A stretch of DNA of 64,000 nucleotides from VRUE01 sp035605695 (GCA_035605695.1 DATNGZ010000017.1:18140-82139); one strand, 5' to 3'; shown: positions 7,547-15,683, counted from the first letter of the stretch. Numbers and translations are program-made. Notes: generated by a model from the letters alone, not told the origin.

Positions 7547-7899
7547 CTCTCCACCACCGGACGAACCTCGATCCCACCGCCCATGCTGGCGGCGGGGATC
7601 TTCGCCGCCAGCTCGATCGCGGCATCGAGATCGTCCGCCTCGAAGAAGAGGTAGCCGCCAAGCGCCTCCTTGGTCTCGACGAAGGGGCCGTCGGTGGTTA
7701 GCGTCTGTCCGTCCTGGACCCGCACCGTGGTAGCGGTCTCAGGCGGCTGCATCCGCACCCCGGACTCGACGCCGGGCGTTTCGTTGATCTGCTGGTAGGC
7801 GCCGTAAACGGCCCCCTGCTCCTCCTTGGAAAGGCCGTCCCACGCCTCCGACCCCGGCAGCGGAGTAGTGCCCTGGTGAATCAGCAGCATGTACTTCAT
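7543..7899 (-). CDS. DGPF/YCII-related protein, partner of ECF42 sigma
   Basis: The 118-residue ferredoxin-fold protein carries the defining motif TTDGPFVETKEALGGY and the usual start MKYMLLIHQG. A strong ribosome-binding site (AAGGAGGA) sits five bases before the ATG. Its stop codon overlaps the putative CTG start of the sigma gene by four bases. DGPF proteins are the typical genomic partners and regulatory targets of ECF42 sigma factors; their biochemical role is not established. The pair is followed by zwf. Confidence 0.9.
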   Translation of the reverse strand: MKYMLLIHQGTTPLPGSEAWDGLSKEEQGAVYGAYQQINETPGVESGVRMQPPETATTVRVQDGQTLTTDGPFVETKEALGGYLFFEADDLDAAIELAAKIPAASMGGGIEVRPVVES

Positions 7900-7932
7900 C
7901 GTTCCTCCTTGAGAGAGTGCCTTTGCCTCTAA

Positions 7933-7959
7933 GACGAACGGGAAACCCTCAAATGGACA
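7933..7959 (-). promoter_or_regulatory. Possible ECF42-dependent promoter
   Basis: The minus strand reads TGTCCA (-35) - 17 bases - CGTC (-10), one mismatch from the TGTCGA/CGTC pattern reported for ECF42 target promoters. It is placed 34 bp before the DGPF gene start. This would make the operon autoregulated. Matched by eye. Confidence 0.4.
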
Positions 7960-7990
7960 GGCGCCTGAAGTTTCGCCCTCGAGAGGGGCA

Positions 7991-8061
7991 AGGCGCCCAC
8001 CGGAATCGAACCGGTGTAAACGGCTTTGCAGGCCGCTGCGTAACCACTCCGCCAGGGCGCC
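7991..8061 (-). tRNA. tRNA-Cys(GCA)
   Basis: The minus strand gives acceptor GGCGCCC/GGGCGCC, a short 3-bp D stem GCG/CGC, anticodon stem GCGGC/GCCGT with loop CTGCAAA (anticodon GCA), and T arm ACCGG-TTCGATT-CCGGT. The discriminator is T (U), the tRNA-Cys identity base. No CCA is encoded. Confidence 0.95.
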
Positions 8062-8091
8062 GGGGCGATGAAGGGTAGCGGCGTCGGGTGA

Positions 8092-8847
8092 CTAGGCGGC
8101 GCGCTGCTCGGGACCGGCTTCGTCGTCGATGTCGAGGACGACGTTGTCGTCCGCCGTGCGGCGGACGTGGAAGTCGAGTGGAGAGCGCTGCTCGAGCTCG
8201 TGGAGCAGGTCGGTTGGCTCGCTGAGGCGCATCGAGAGCGTCGCCCGGCCCTCGGAGAAGCGCTCGACCGAGATCTCGGAGGTGGCGCCGATCTGGCCGG
8301 CCGCGTCCTCGAAGCCGACGAGCTGGGAGAAGTCGTCGAGCGGGCCGATCTCAACTTTGACCAGACCCTCGAAGACGTCTCGCGCGGTCGGCGCGGCGTG
8401 ACCGTTGCCGTTGCCGTTTGGGGCACTCGGCGCGGGGTCGCCGACAGCCTGCGCATCGCTCAGCTCCTGGGCCCGGCGGCCAACCTCGACCGCCTCGCGC
8501 AGCGCCTTCATCCGGATCCGCGTCGCCTGGCCGCGGGCCTGAGCCTGGATCTCCTCGAGGCGGGCCGAGACCGACTCCAGTGAGGCGACGTTGCGGTCGT
8601 GGCGTTCGTTGGCCTCGCCCAGGCGCTCGAGCAGACCGCGGATCTCGCGCTCGCGCTCGATCACCATCGCCGAGAGCGAGCCAAGCTCTTGCTCTGCCTG
8701 GGTGACAGCTTCTTCGGACTCGCGGCAACGCGCGAGCGACTCCTTCGCATCGCGCTCCAAAGCCCAGTTTCGCGCGTCCCGCAAAGCAAGCGCCGCATCG
8801 ACTTCGGTGCGACGGTAGCCGAGGAACGACCGCTTGAAGCTACCCAT
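8092..8847 (-). CDS. DivIVA-like coiled-coil protein with unknown C-terminal domain
   Basis: The N-terminus (GSFKRSFLGYRRTEVDAALA) resembles the lipid-binding start of DivIVA/Wag31 proteins. It is followed by about 90 residues of strongly charged coiled coil (residues 25-130), a Gly/Asn linker (PNGNGNGHAAPT), and an 80-residue alpha/beta C-domain (LVKVEIGPLDDFSQLVGFEDA...VERFSEGRATLSM) of a type I associate with actinobacterial envelope or polar proteins but cannot name. ATG 8847 is preferred because it puts the DivIVA-like motif at the N-terminus; the frame is open to ATG 8880. The gene overlaps the rsfS 3' end by eight bases. The role, perhaps septal or polar scaffolding, is inference. Confidence 0.72.
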   Translation of the reverse strand: MGSFKRSFLGYRRTEVDAALALRDARNWALERDAKESLARCRESEEAVTQAEQELGSLSAMVIEREREIRGLLERLGEANERHDRNVASLESVSARLEEIQAQARGQATRIRMKALREAVEVGRRAQELSDAQAVGDPAPSAPNGNGNGHAAPTARDVFEGLVKVEIGPLDDFSQLVGFEDAAGQIGATSEISVERFSEGRATLSMRLSEPTDLLHELEQRSPLDFHVRRTADDNVVLDIDDEAGPEQRAA

Positions 8848-9253
8848 GCGCGGCACCGTAGAGGTGCCCTCGGACGCCATCTTGTGAAGCCTGAAACTCG
8901 AGCTTCGGCGCCTCGCGCCAAAGATCCTCCAGCTGGTAACGCTGCCGCTCTTCCTCGGTAAAGACGTGGAGCACGCAATCGAGGTAGTCGAGGACGATCC
9001 AGCCGGCCGCCTCGGCCGCCTCGGCGCCGGCGGGCAGCAGTTCCTGCTCCTGCTTGAGGCGCAGCTTCACCTCATCGGCAATCGCCCGCGCCTGACGCTC
9101 GTTGCGGGCGGTGCAGATCGTCAAGAAGTCGGTGTAGGAGACGAGCCCGCGCATGTCGAGGACGATGATCTCGGTCGCGGCTTTGGCGTCGGCCAGCTCG
9201 GCGAAGCGCAACGCCAGCGTCTGCGAGTAGGCGGGCGGGCGCTCGGCGCTCAT
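8840..9253 (-). CDS. rsfS: Ribosome silencing factor RsfS
   Basis: RsfS (Iojap/DUF143) binds ribosomal protein L14 on the 50S subunit and blocks subunit joining when nutrients are scarce. The core signature is intact: LADAKAATEIIVLDMRGLVSYTDFLTICTARNERQARAIADEV, then GWIVLDYLDCVLHVFTEEERQRYQLEDLWREA. At 137 residues the length is normal. Its ATG overlaps the nadD stop as ATGA, a translationally coupled arrangement. The nadD-rsfS pair is a conserved bacterial neighbourhood. Confidence 0.95.
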   Translation of the reverse strand: MSAERPPAYSQTLALRFAELADAKAATEIIVLDMRGLVSYTDFLTICTARNERQARAIADEVKLRLKQEQELLPAGAEAAEAAGWIVLDYLDCVLHVFTEEERQRYQLEDLWREAPKLEFQASQDGVRGHLYGAAHG

Positions 9254-9861
9254 GCGTAGATCCCCTTCTCTTCGATGAAGCGGGCCACTGGCTCGGGTAC
9301 GAGATAGCGCAGCGGCCGACCCGCCGCCGCTCGCTCGCGCACAGCAGAGGAGGAGACGCCGAATTGCGGCATCTCCAGCATCGTCGCCCGGCCCTCGGCG
9401 CCGAGGCTGCGCAATACCGCGGCGACGTCGGCCTCGGAAATCCCGGCTCGGCGGGCGACGGCGAGGCGCGCCAGCTCGGTTACTCGCTGCGGCTCGCGCC
9501 AGCTCTCCAGGCCCACGGCGGCGTCCGCCCCCATCACGAACACCAGCTCCCTGTCGCCTCGGTCTTTTGCAAGCAGCTGCAAGGTCTCATACGTATAGGA
9601 CGGTCCATCGCGCTCGACCTCCAGGGTCGAAACCGAGAAGCGCGAGTCATCGGCCGCGGCCAGGCGCGTCATCGCCAGACGGAGCTCGCGGCCCGGGTCT
9701 TCGGATATCCGCTTGTGCGGGGCCTGGCCAGTCGGAACGAGGATCACCTCATCGAGGTCAAGCTGCCAGAGAGCCTCCTGGGCAAGAGCCAGGTGACCAA
9801 GGTGCGGCGGGTTGAAGGCCGAGCCGAGAACCCCGATGCCGCCAGCGGAGGCGCTACTCAC
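9250..9861 (-). CDS. nadD: Nicotinate-nucleotide adenylyltransferase
   Basis: NadD makes deamido-NAD+ from nicotinate mononucleotide and ATP. The nucleotidyltransferase motif GSAFNPPHLGHLALAQEAL (HxGH) is present, together with PHK (residues near 48-50) and the terminal ISSSxxR-like motif, here FGVSSSAVRERAAAGRPLRYLVP. The 203-residue length is normal. The start is a GTG at 9861 that overlaps the end of proA by eight bases. It lies in the proB-proA-nadD-rsfS transcription unit. Confidence 0.95.
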   Translation of the reverse strand: MSSASAGGIGVLGSAFNPPHLGHLALAQEALWQLDLDEVILVPTGQAPHKRISEDPGRELRLAMTRLAAADDSRFSVSTLEVERDGPSYTYETLQLLAKDRGDRELVFVMGADAAVGLESWREPQRVTELARLAVARRAGISEADVAAVLRSLGAEGRATMLEMPQFGVSSSAVRERAAAGRPLRYLVPEPVARFIEEKGIYA

Positions 9862-11122
9862 GTACTTGGCCGTCGCCGTGGACGACGTACTTGTAGGTCG
9901 TCAGCTCGCGCAAACCGATCGGTCCACGCGCGTGCAGCTTCTGGGTCGAGTTGCCGATCTCGGCCCCCATGCCGAACTCGAAGCCATCGGTGAAGCGGGT
10001 CGAGGCGTTGGTGTAGACGACGGCGGCGTCAACAGCAGCGGTGAAACGCTCCGAAGCCTCGGCAGACGCGCTGACGATCGCCTCCGAGTGTCCGGTGCCG
10101 TGAGCGTTGACATGGTCGATCGCCTCGTCGAGCGAGTCGACGACGGCAACGGCCAGCTTCAAGTCGAGGTACTCGGCGTCCCAGTCCGCGTCGGTGGCCG
10201 CGCCGACATCGACCCCATCCGCCAGCTCGCGCACCCGCTCGTCGCCGGCCAGCTCGACACACGCCTCACGCAAATCGGCCAGCGCCGCCGGCAGGAAGTC
10301 CGCCGCCACGGCTGCGTCAACCAGCAACGTCTCCGCGGCGTTGCAGACGCCAGGGCGCTGCGTCTTCGCGTTAACCACGATCCGCCGCGCCATCTCCAAA
10401 TCGGCGTCGGCGTGCACATACACGTGGCAGTTACCGGCAGCGGCGTAGATCACTGGCACCGTGGCAACGTCCTTCAAAGCCCTCTTCAGTCCCTCACCAC
10501 CACGAGGAATCAGCAGGTCGACCACGCCGTCCTGCGTCGCCAGCTCAGCCAAATCGCCATGCCCCTCGCCAACCGGCAGCAGCAGTACAGCGTCCTCCGG
10601 CAGTCCAGCCTCAGCAAGGGCCTCGCGTGCCACTCCAGCCAACGCAGCGTTCGACCGCTCCGCGTAGTGAGACCCCCGCAGCACAATCGCGTTGCCGCTC
10701 TTGACCGTCAGCGCCGCACAATCGATCGTCACGTTGGGCCGCGCCTCGTAGACAACAGCGACGACACCGAGCGGCACCCTCAGCTTCCGCAAGCTCAGAC
10801 CGCTCTCCAGCGATTTCGCTTCAAGCTCCTCGCCGATCGGATCCTCAAGCCCAGCAACAGCTCGGACGCCTTCGGCCATTCCCGCGATCCGCTCCTCAGT
10901 CAACGTAAGCCGATCACGCAGCGCCTGGGTCAAGCCCGAAGCTCGTTCATCGGCGAGATCGGCGGCGTTGGCTTCGAGAATCTCCGCGGACCTCTCGCTC
11001 AGAAGGCGAGCGGTCGCCTCCAGCGCCGCATCCTTGGCCGCGGTCGAAGCACTCGCAAGCTCCCGAGCAACTCGCCGAGAGGCGACGCAGATCTCCCCAA
11101 CGTTTCTAGTCGTGACAGCCAT
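9854..11122 (-). CDS. proA: Gamma-glutamyl phosphate reductase
   Basis: ProA reduces gamma-glutamyl phosphate to glutamate semialdehyde with NADPH, the second step of proline synthesis. The 422-residue aldehyde-dehydrogenase-fold protein keeps the family motifs VYEARPNVTIDCAALTVKSGNAIVLRGS, the cysteine region NAKTQRPGVCNAAETLLVD and the C-terminal FGMGAEIGNSTQKLHARGPIGLRELTTYK. It follows proB, from which it is separated by a 110-bp gap filled by a long palindrome (11142-11216). Confidence 0.97.
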   Translation of the reverse strand: MAVTTRNVGEICVASRRVARELASASTAAKDAALEATARLLSERSAEILEANAADLADERASGLTQALRDRLTLTEERIAGMAEGVRAVAGLEDPIGEELEAKSLESGLSLRKLRVPLGVVAVVYEARPNVTIDCAALTVKSGNAIVLRGSHYAERSNAALAGVAREALAEAGLPEDAVLLLPVGEGHGDLAELATQDGVVDLLIPRGGEGLKRALKDVATVPVIYAAAGNCHVYVHADADLEMARRIVVNAKTQRPGVCNAAETLLVDAAVAADFLPAALADLREACVELAGDERVRELADGVDVGAATDADWDAEYLDLKLAVAVVDSLDEAIDHVNAHGTGHSEAIVSASAEASERFTAAVDAAVVYTNASTRFTDGFEFGMGAEIGNSTQKLHARGPIGLRELTTYKYVVHGDGQVRE

Positions 11123-11141
11123 GACCGCTAAGGGTAGCTAC

Positions 11142-11216
11142 GAGGGCCGGGAGCCCCCTCCCAAAACACTCAAGAGCGGCTCCCGCCGCTCGTTTTGGGA
11201 GGGGCTCCCGGCCCTC
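11142..11216. repeat. Long nested palindrome, family I copy A (proB-proA gap)
   Basis: An outer arm of 25-26 bases (11142-11167, beginning GAGGGCCGGGAGCCCC and ending TCCCAAAAC) is the reverse complement of 11192-11216, with a single bulged C. Inside, after a six-base ACTCAA asymmetry, lies a second stem GAGCGGC/GCCGCTC with a TCCC loop. The core matches the element at 14223-14300. It has no U-run after it, so it is not a classical terminator. Confidence 0.9.
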
Positions 11217-11232
11217 CCCCACCTTCCGCGCT

Positions 11233-12321
11233 CTACACCAGGACAAACCGATCCCGATGAATCACCTCATCGGCAGCATGCGGCATCCGCTCGCGCACCT
11301 CAGCGCTCTTCAGGCCAATCACCTCGGAAAGCTCGGCCGCCGAGTAGTCGACGATCCCCTTGCCGATGATCGAGCCGTTCACGGTCACATCGACGGCATC
11401 ACCCGCCTGGAAGTCCCCCTCGACGTTGGTAATCCCGACCGGCAGCAAGCTCGAGCCGCTCTCGCGCAGGACCCGCGCCGCGCCGCCATCAACGACGAGC
11501 CGTCCGTGCGCCGGCTTCGCGTACTTGAGCCAGAGCTTGAAGCTCGAAGCCTTGGAATCCTGCGCCGCGAAGCGCGTCCCAACGGGATCTCCGGCAGCCG
11601 CAGCCGCCAGCGTCCCGCCGCTAGTGCCGTTGCAAATCGTCGCCACGATGCCGGCCTCGCTGGCCATCTCCGCCGCCGCGACCTTGCTCCGCATCCCCCC
11701 GGAGCCGAAGACCGAAGTCCGGTCGCCGATCTCCATCCCGGCCAGTTCGGAGAAGTCGGTGACGTCCGGGATCCGCTTCGCCTCGCGGTCGACCCCTGGG
11801 TCGGCGGTGAAGAGACCGTCGGTGTTGGTCAGCAGGACGAGCAGCCGCGCGTCGAGCAGAATCGCCACCTGGGCGGCGAGGAAGTCGTTGTCGCCGAAGC
11901 TGATCTCGTCGGTCGCGGTGGTGTCGTTCTCGTTGACGACCGGCACCACCCCCCACTCGATCAGCCGCCGCAGCGTCTGGCGAGCGTTGAGGTAGTTGGT
12001 GCGAGCGGCGATGTCGGCCGCGGTGAGCAGCACCTGCGCGGACCGCGTGCCGTGCTCGGCCAAGCGGCTCTCGTAGGCCCGAAAGAGGTCGCCCTGGCCG
12101 ACGGCGGAGGCCGCCTGCAGCTCATCCATCGCGCGCGGGCGCACCGGCAGTCCCATCAATCGCATCCCCCGCGCGATCGCGCCCGAGGTGACCATCACCA
12201 CGCGCTCGCCGCCGCGCTCCAGCGTCGCGACCTGCTCGCAGACAGAATCGAGGACGTCCGTGCGCAGGTCACCGTCATCGGCGGCGACGATCGAGGAACC
12301 GAGCTTGACGACGAGGGTCAT
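11233..12321 (-). CDS. proB: Glutamate 5-kinase (with PUA domain)
   Basis: ProB phosphorylates glutamate to gamma-glutamyl phosphate, the first committed step to proline. The amino-acid-kinase domain spans about residues 1-255 (VVKLGSSIV, NENDTTATDEISFGDNDFLAA, and TNTDGLFTADP), with a C-terminal PUA domain (residues 275-355, GRLVVDGGAARVLRE...GDAVDV). The proline feedback site in this family lies in the kinase domain. ATG 12321 fits the family. It starts a transcription unit that reads into proA, nadD and rsfS, and is divergent from the acyltransferase gene about 90 bp away. Confidence 0.96.
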   Translation of the reverse strand: MTLVVKLGSSIVAADDGDLRTDVLDSVCEQVATLERGGERVVMVTSGAIARGMRLMGLPVRPRAMDELQAASAVGQGDLFRAYESRLAEHGTRSAQVLLTAADIAARTNYLNARQTLRRLIEWGVVPVVNENDTTATDEISFGDNDFLAAQVAILLDARLLVLLTNTDGLFTADPGVDREAKRIPDVTDFSELAGMEIGDRTSVFGSGGMRSKVAAAEMASEAGIVATICNGTSGGTLAAAAAGDPVGTRFAAQDSKASSFKLWLKYAKPAHGRLVVDGGAARVLRESGSSLLPVGITNVEGDFQAGDAVDVTVNGSIIGKGIVDYSAAELSEVIGLKSAEVRERMPHAADEVIHRDRFVLV

Positions 12322-12411
12322 GGCCGCTCAAGTGTATGAGTCACCACCGGCACCGCCGAGCATTGACCTTCACGCTCTAGCACTGGCTGTGAAACTGCCG
12401 AAGATTAAGCA

Positions 12412-14208
12412 ATGAGCAGACCGCAGGACAGCCGCCTGCCCTACCTGCCTGGCATCGACGCGATGCGCGCGATCGCCGTGCTCGCGGTCTTTCTCTATCA
12501 CGCCGGCGTCGGCTGGATGCCGGGGGGATTCCTCGGCGTCGACGTCTTCTTCACGATCAGCGGCTACCTGATCACCTCGCTGCTGCTCAGCGAGTATCGG
12601 CGCGGCGGTCATATCCGGCTCGGCCAGTTCTGGCTGCGCCGGGCGCGGCGGCTGCTGCCCGCGGTCGGCGTGATGATCGCGGTGACGATGATCCTCGCGG
12701 CGATCGTCGAGCCCGAGCGGATAACGGCGCTGCGCGGCGATGCGATTTCCTCGCTCACCTACGTCGCCAACTGGCACTTCGCGCTCGGGCACCAGTCTTA
12801 CTTCGACCAGTTCCAGCGGCCGTCGTTGTTCCGCCATCTCTGGTCACTCTCGGTCGAGGAGCAGTTCTATCTTTTCTGGCCGCTCGCCTTCGCCGGCGGG
12901 ATGTCATTGCTGGGACGCAAGCGGCTGCTGCTTGGCGTACTCGCCGGGGCACTCGCCTCGCTGGCGCTGATGTGGATCCTCTTCGACCCCACCGACAGCG
13001 CCCGCGCCTATTACGGCACCGACACGCACGCGGTCGGTCTGTTGGTCGGTGTGGCGCTGGCGCTGGTTTGGAGCCCGCTACAGCTGCGGAACGCCAAATC
13101 GGGTCGCTGGTGCGGGCCGGCGCTCGACGCCGTCGGCGTCGTCGCGCTCGGCTACCTCGTTCTCAGCTTTCTCCAGGTCCATGACTACGACCTCGCCCTC
13201 TTCCACGGCGGCTATCTGTGGCTGGCGCTCGCCAGCGCGGCCGTGCTCGCCGTGATCGCGCACCCGGCGGCGCGGCTGGGCGGGCTGCTGGCGCGACCGC
13301 CGCTGATCTGGCTTGGCCTGCGCAGCTACAGCTTCTACCTCTGGCACTGGCCGGTGCTGGCGCTGACCCGTCCCGGCCTCGACGTCTCGCTGCCACGCGG
13401 AATTCTGATTCCGCTGCAACTGCTCGTCGTATTGGCCCTAGCCGACCTCTCTTACCGCTTCGTCGAGCTGCCCTTCCGCGGCAAGCGCAAGCTGCCAGCC
13501 CTCCCCGAGGGATGGCTGCGCGTGGCGCGCCCGGCGCTCGCCTTCGCCGTCGTCGCGATCGTCGTCCTCGTCGGCTGGAGCGGGATCGTCTCCACAGGCA
13601 ACCGCCACCTCGAGCCGGGCATCGCCGTCGCCTCAACCGCCGAATTCGCCAAGGTGACCGTCAAGCCGGCGTCAAGCCGTAACGCATTGAGTGCCTCGGG
13701 ACGCCACAAAACGTTGCACCAGGGAGGAGGGAAACCGCCGCGGATCGTTGCCTTCGGCGACTCGGTGATGATCGGGGCCAAGGACAAGCTGGCGGCGCGC
13801 TTCGGCCCGCGCTTCTCGATGAACGCCAAGGTCGGCCGCCAGGCAGACGAATTCGTCGACCTCGCCCAGCGGCTGAAGCGCCGCGGCGGCCACATCAATG
13901 CCCTGGTCATCCAGATGGGCGACAACGGTCCCCTCTACGGCGATGAAATGGAGGACCTGCGAAAGGCGACCTCAAACGTCGGCGAGCTCTTCCTGATCAA
14001 CGACCACGCCCCGGTCTCCTGGCAGGATGAGTCCAACCACGCCCTCGCCGAAGCCGACGCGACCTGGCCCCACACAAACCTGATCGACTGGGCATCGGTG
14101 GCGGCGGACCACGAAAACCTGCTCTGGGACGGCATCCACCTCACCCCGGGCGGCGCAGGCGTCTACACGAGGCTAATCGCGCATTCGGTTCGCTCAGCAA
14201 CCGACTGA
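12412..14208 (+). CDS. Membrane acyltransferase (OafA/OatA type) fused to SGNH hydrolase domain
   Basis: Residues about 8-350 form an Acyltransferase_3 domain with some ten membrane helices and the hallmark YHAGVGWMPGGFLGVDVFFTISGYLI. After a helix at about 375-395 and a linker comes an extracytoplasmic SGNH domain (residues about 440-598) with GDS (VAFGDSVMIG) and the terminal DGIHLTPGG catalytic Asp/His block. Such fusions O-acetylate peptidoglycan or envelope glycans. The gene sits on the opposite strand between proB and obgE, interrupting a commonly contiguous obgE-proB-proA order. The linker region contains one of three copies of a 15-base word (13706-13720), and a long palindrome follows the stop. 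Confidence 0.92.
   Translation: MSRPQDSRLPYLPGIDAMRAIAVLAVFLYHAGVGWMPGGFLGVDVFFTISGYLITSLLLSEYRRGGHIRLGQFWLRRARRLLPAVGVMIAVTMILAAIVEPERITALRGDAISSLTYVANWHFALGHQSYFDQFQRPSLFRHLWSLSVEEQFYLFWPLAFAGGMSLLGRKRLLLGVLAGALASLALMWILFDPTDSARAYYGTDTHAVGLLVGVALALVWSPLQLRNAKSGRWCGPALDAVGVVALGYLVLSFLQVHDYDLALFHGGYLWLALASAAVLAVIAHPAARLGGLLARPPLIWLGLRSYSFYLWHWPVLALTRPGLDVSLPRGILIPLQLLVVLALADLSYRFVELPFRGKRKLPALPEGWLRVARPALAFAVVAIVVLVGWSGIVSTGNRHLEPGIAVASTAEFAKVTVKPASSRNALSASGRHKTLHQGGGKPPRIVAFGDSVMIGAKDKLAARFGPRFSMNAKVGRQADEFVDLAQRLKRRGGHINALVIQMGDNGPLYGDEMEDLRKATSNVGELFLINDHAPVSWQDESNHALAEADATWPHTNLIDWASVAADHENLLWDGIHLTPGGAGVYTRLIAHSVRSATD
13706..13720 (+). repeat. Recurrent 15-mer ACAAAACGTTGCACC, copy 1
   Basis: The word ACAAAACGTTGCACC occurs here inside the acyltransferase gene, in the linker between the membrane and SGNH domains. 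Identical copies lie at 15638-15652 and 37431-37445, both upstream of housekeeping genes. Confidence 0.85.
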
Positions 14209-14222
14209 GAGCTCGCGCCCAA

Positions 14223-14300
14223 AGAGAGCCGGATGCCCCCTCCCAAAACACTCAAGAGCGGCTCCTGCCGCTCGTTTTGGGAGGGGGCATCCGGCTCTCT
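14223..14300. repeat. Long nested palindrome, family I copy B (acyltransferase/obgE gap)
   Basis: A perfect 27-bp outer stem (14223-14249, containing GAGAGCCGGATGCCCC, with 14274-14300) encloses ACTCAA and an inner stem GAGCGGC/GCCGCTC with a TCCT loop. The inner core and the CTCCCAAAAC segment are the same as at 11142-11216. The outermost arm differs at three positions, each compensated on the other arm. It lies between two convergent genes, so it could end transcription from both sides. Confidence 0.92.
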
Positions 14301-15595
14301 CATGGGTACAACTCGAACTCGTGCTCGCCCACCCGAACCTCGTTGCCGGCCTCGAAGCCGGCGGCGCGCAGGGCAGCGATAACGCCGATCTCGTTGAGGC
14401 GTTGCTCGAGATAAGCAAGGGCTTCTTCATTCTTGACGTCATGGCGCTCGAAGAGCAGCTCTACGCCGCGTCCGGTGACGCGATACGCACCGTCGTCCTC
14501 GCGCTCGACTGAATAGCCGCCCTCCCCGGCGGGCCTGTAGACGCGGTGCTCGACCTCGAATTCGGCGGAGGGCTGCGGGCCCGTCTCGGGCCGAGCTATA
14601 CCGGGAAGTTCCGGCAGGGCGGATAGGATCCGTTCGCGCAGCTCCTCCAAGCCCTCGCCGGTCGCAGAGGATGCGGAGAGCACCCCAAGGCCATCGTCGC
14701 TGAGGCGCTCTCGCCACTCGGCGAGTGCGGCCTCGACGTCGTCGGGCGGGAGCAGGTCGCGCTTCGAGAGCAGCACCAACTCCGGCAGTGAGTTAAGCCC
14801 GGCCCCGTAGGACAAGAGCTCCTCACGTACAGCCTCGTAGTTCGCCACCGACTCGCCTTCCAGCGGCGCCAGCTCAACCAGGTGAACCAACATTGCGCAA
14901 CGCTCGACGTGGGCGAGAAACTCGTGCCCAAGGCCAGCGCCGTCGGCCGCGCCTTCGATCAGTCCTGGGATGTCAGCGACGATCGCCTGCCGATCCTCGC
15001 CTTCGATCGTCCCCAGCACCGGCGAAAGCGTCGTAAACGGATAGTCAGCCACCTTCGGCGCCGCGCGCGTCAGCCTCCCCAGCAACGACGACTTCCCCGC
15101 GTTGGGCAGCCCGATCAGCCCAACGTCAGCGAGCAGCTTCAGTCGCAGTTCAATCCATCCGTCCTCACCGCTGGTCCCGTTCTCAGCAAATCGAGGCGCC
15201 TGCCGAGTCGAGGTCGCAAACCGCTTGTTCCCATGCCCCCCACGCCCACCATGAGCAACCACGGCCCGCTGCCCAACCTCAACCAGATCAACCTGGCTCC
15301 CATCAACAGCTTCAGCCTGAGTCCCTGCAGGAACCAAGATCTCCCGCTCGTCCCCCCTGCCGCCCTGCCGGTTGGACCCTTCGCCATGCTTCCCGCGTCC
15401 ACCCCGAAAGTGCTTGCTCCCCTTCAAAGCCCCCAAATCTCGCTTCGAAGCGTCGCAAACAAGCACGACATCGCCACCGTGGCCGCCGTCCCCGCCATCG
15501 GGACCACCCCTCGGCACATGAGCCTCGCGCCGGAAGCTGATGCAACCGTTCCCGCCGGCCCCACCCTCAACCCAGATCTTCGCCTTGTCGTACAT
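14300..15595 (-). CDS. obgE: GTPase ObgE/CgtA
   Basis: Obg is a ribosome-associated GTPase involved in 50S assembly and stress control. The 431-residue protein has the glycine-rich Obg domain (residues 1-155; e.g. FRREAHVPRGGPDGGDGGHGG), the G domain with G1 GLPNAGKSSLL, G3 DIPGLIEGA and the switch region, and an OCT-type C-terminal domain (about residues 345-430, ending EVRVGEHEFEL). It follows rplU-rpmA, the conserved order, but is separated from rpmA by about 215 bp holding a long palindrome and a copy of the ACAAAACGTTGCACC word. Confidence 0.97.
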   Translation of the reverse strand: MYDKAKIWVEGGAGGNGCISFRREAHVPRGGPDGGDGGHGGDVVLVCDASKRDLGALKGSKHFRGGRGKHGEGSNRQGGRGDEREILVPAGTQAEAVDGSQVDLVEVGQRAVVAHGGRGGHGNKRFATSTRQAPRFAENGTSGEDGWIELRLKLLADVGLIGLPNAGKSSLLGRLTRAAPKVADYPFTTLSPVLGTIEGEDRQAIVADIPGLIEGAADGAGLGHEFLAHVERCAMLVHLVELAPLEGESVANYEAVREELLSYGAGLNSLPELVLLSKRDLLPPDDVEAALAEWRERLSDDGLGVLSASSATGEGLEELRERILSALPELPGIARPETGPQPSAEFEVEHRVYRPAGEGGYSVEREDDGAYRVTGRGVELLFERHDVKNEEALAYLEQRLNEIGVIAALRAAGFEAGNEVRVGEHEFELYP

Positions 15596-15637
15596 GAGCT
15601 AGAGAGAGGTGTAACGCATAGCGGCTCCCATAGGACA

Positions 15638-15652
15638 ACAAAACGTTGCACC
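15638..15652 (+). repeat. Recurrent 15-mer ACAAAACGTTGCACC, copy 2 (upstream of obgE)
   Basis: Identical 15-base word, 43 bp before the obgE start. Flanking GGCTCC on both sides (15623-15628 as GGCTCC; reverse complement at 15671-15676) could fold it into a loop. It is next to a TCAGCTGA palindrome. Confidence 0.8.
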
Positions 15653-15683
15653 TCAGCTGAGACGGACGCTAGGAGCCCGTGAA

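Noticed and set aside
11142..11216. Palindromes interpreted as ordinary Rho-independent terminators
   Set aside because: Stems are 19-27 bp with nested inner stems and no following U-run, and several lie inside transcription units where termination would cut off essential genes.
9812..12339. Plus-strand open frames opposite proA and proB
   Set aside because: They are shadows of proA and proB, whose motifs are unambiguous.
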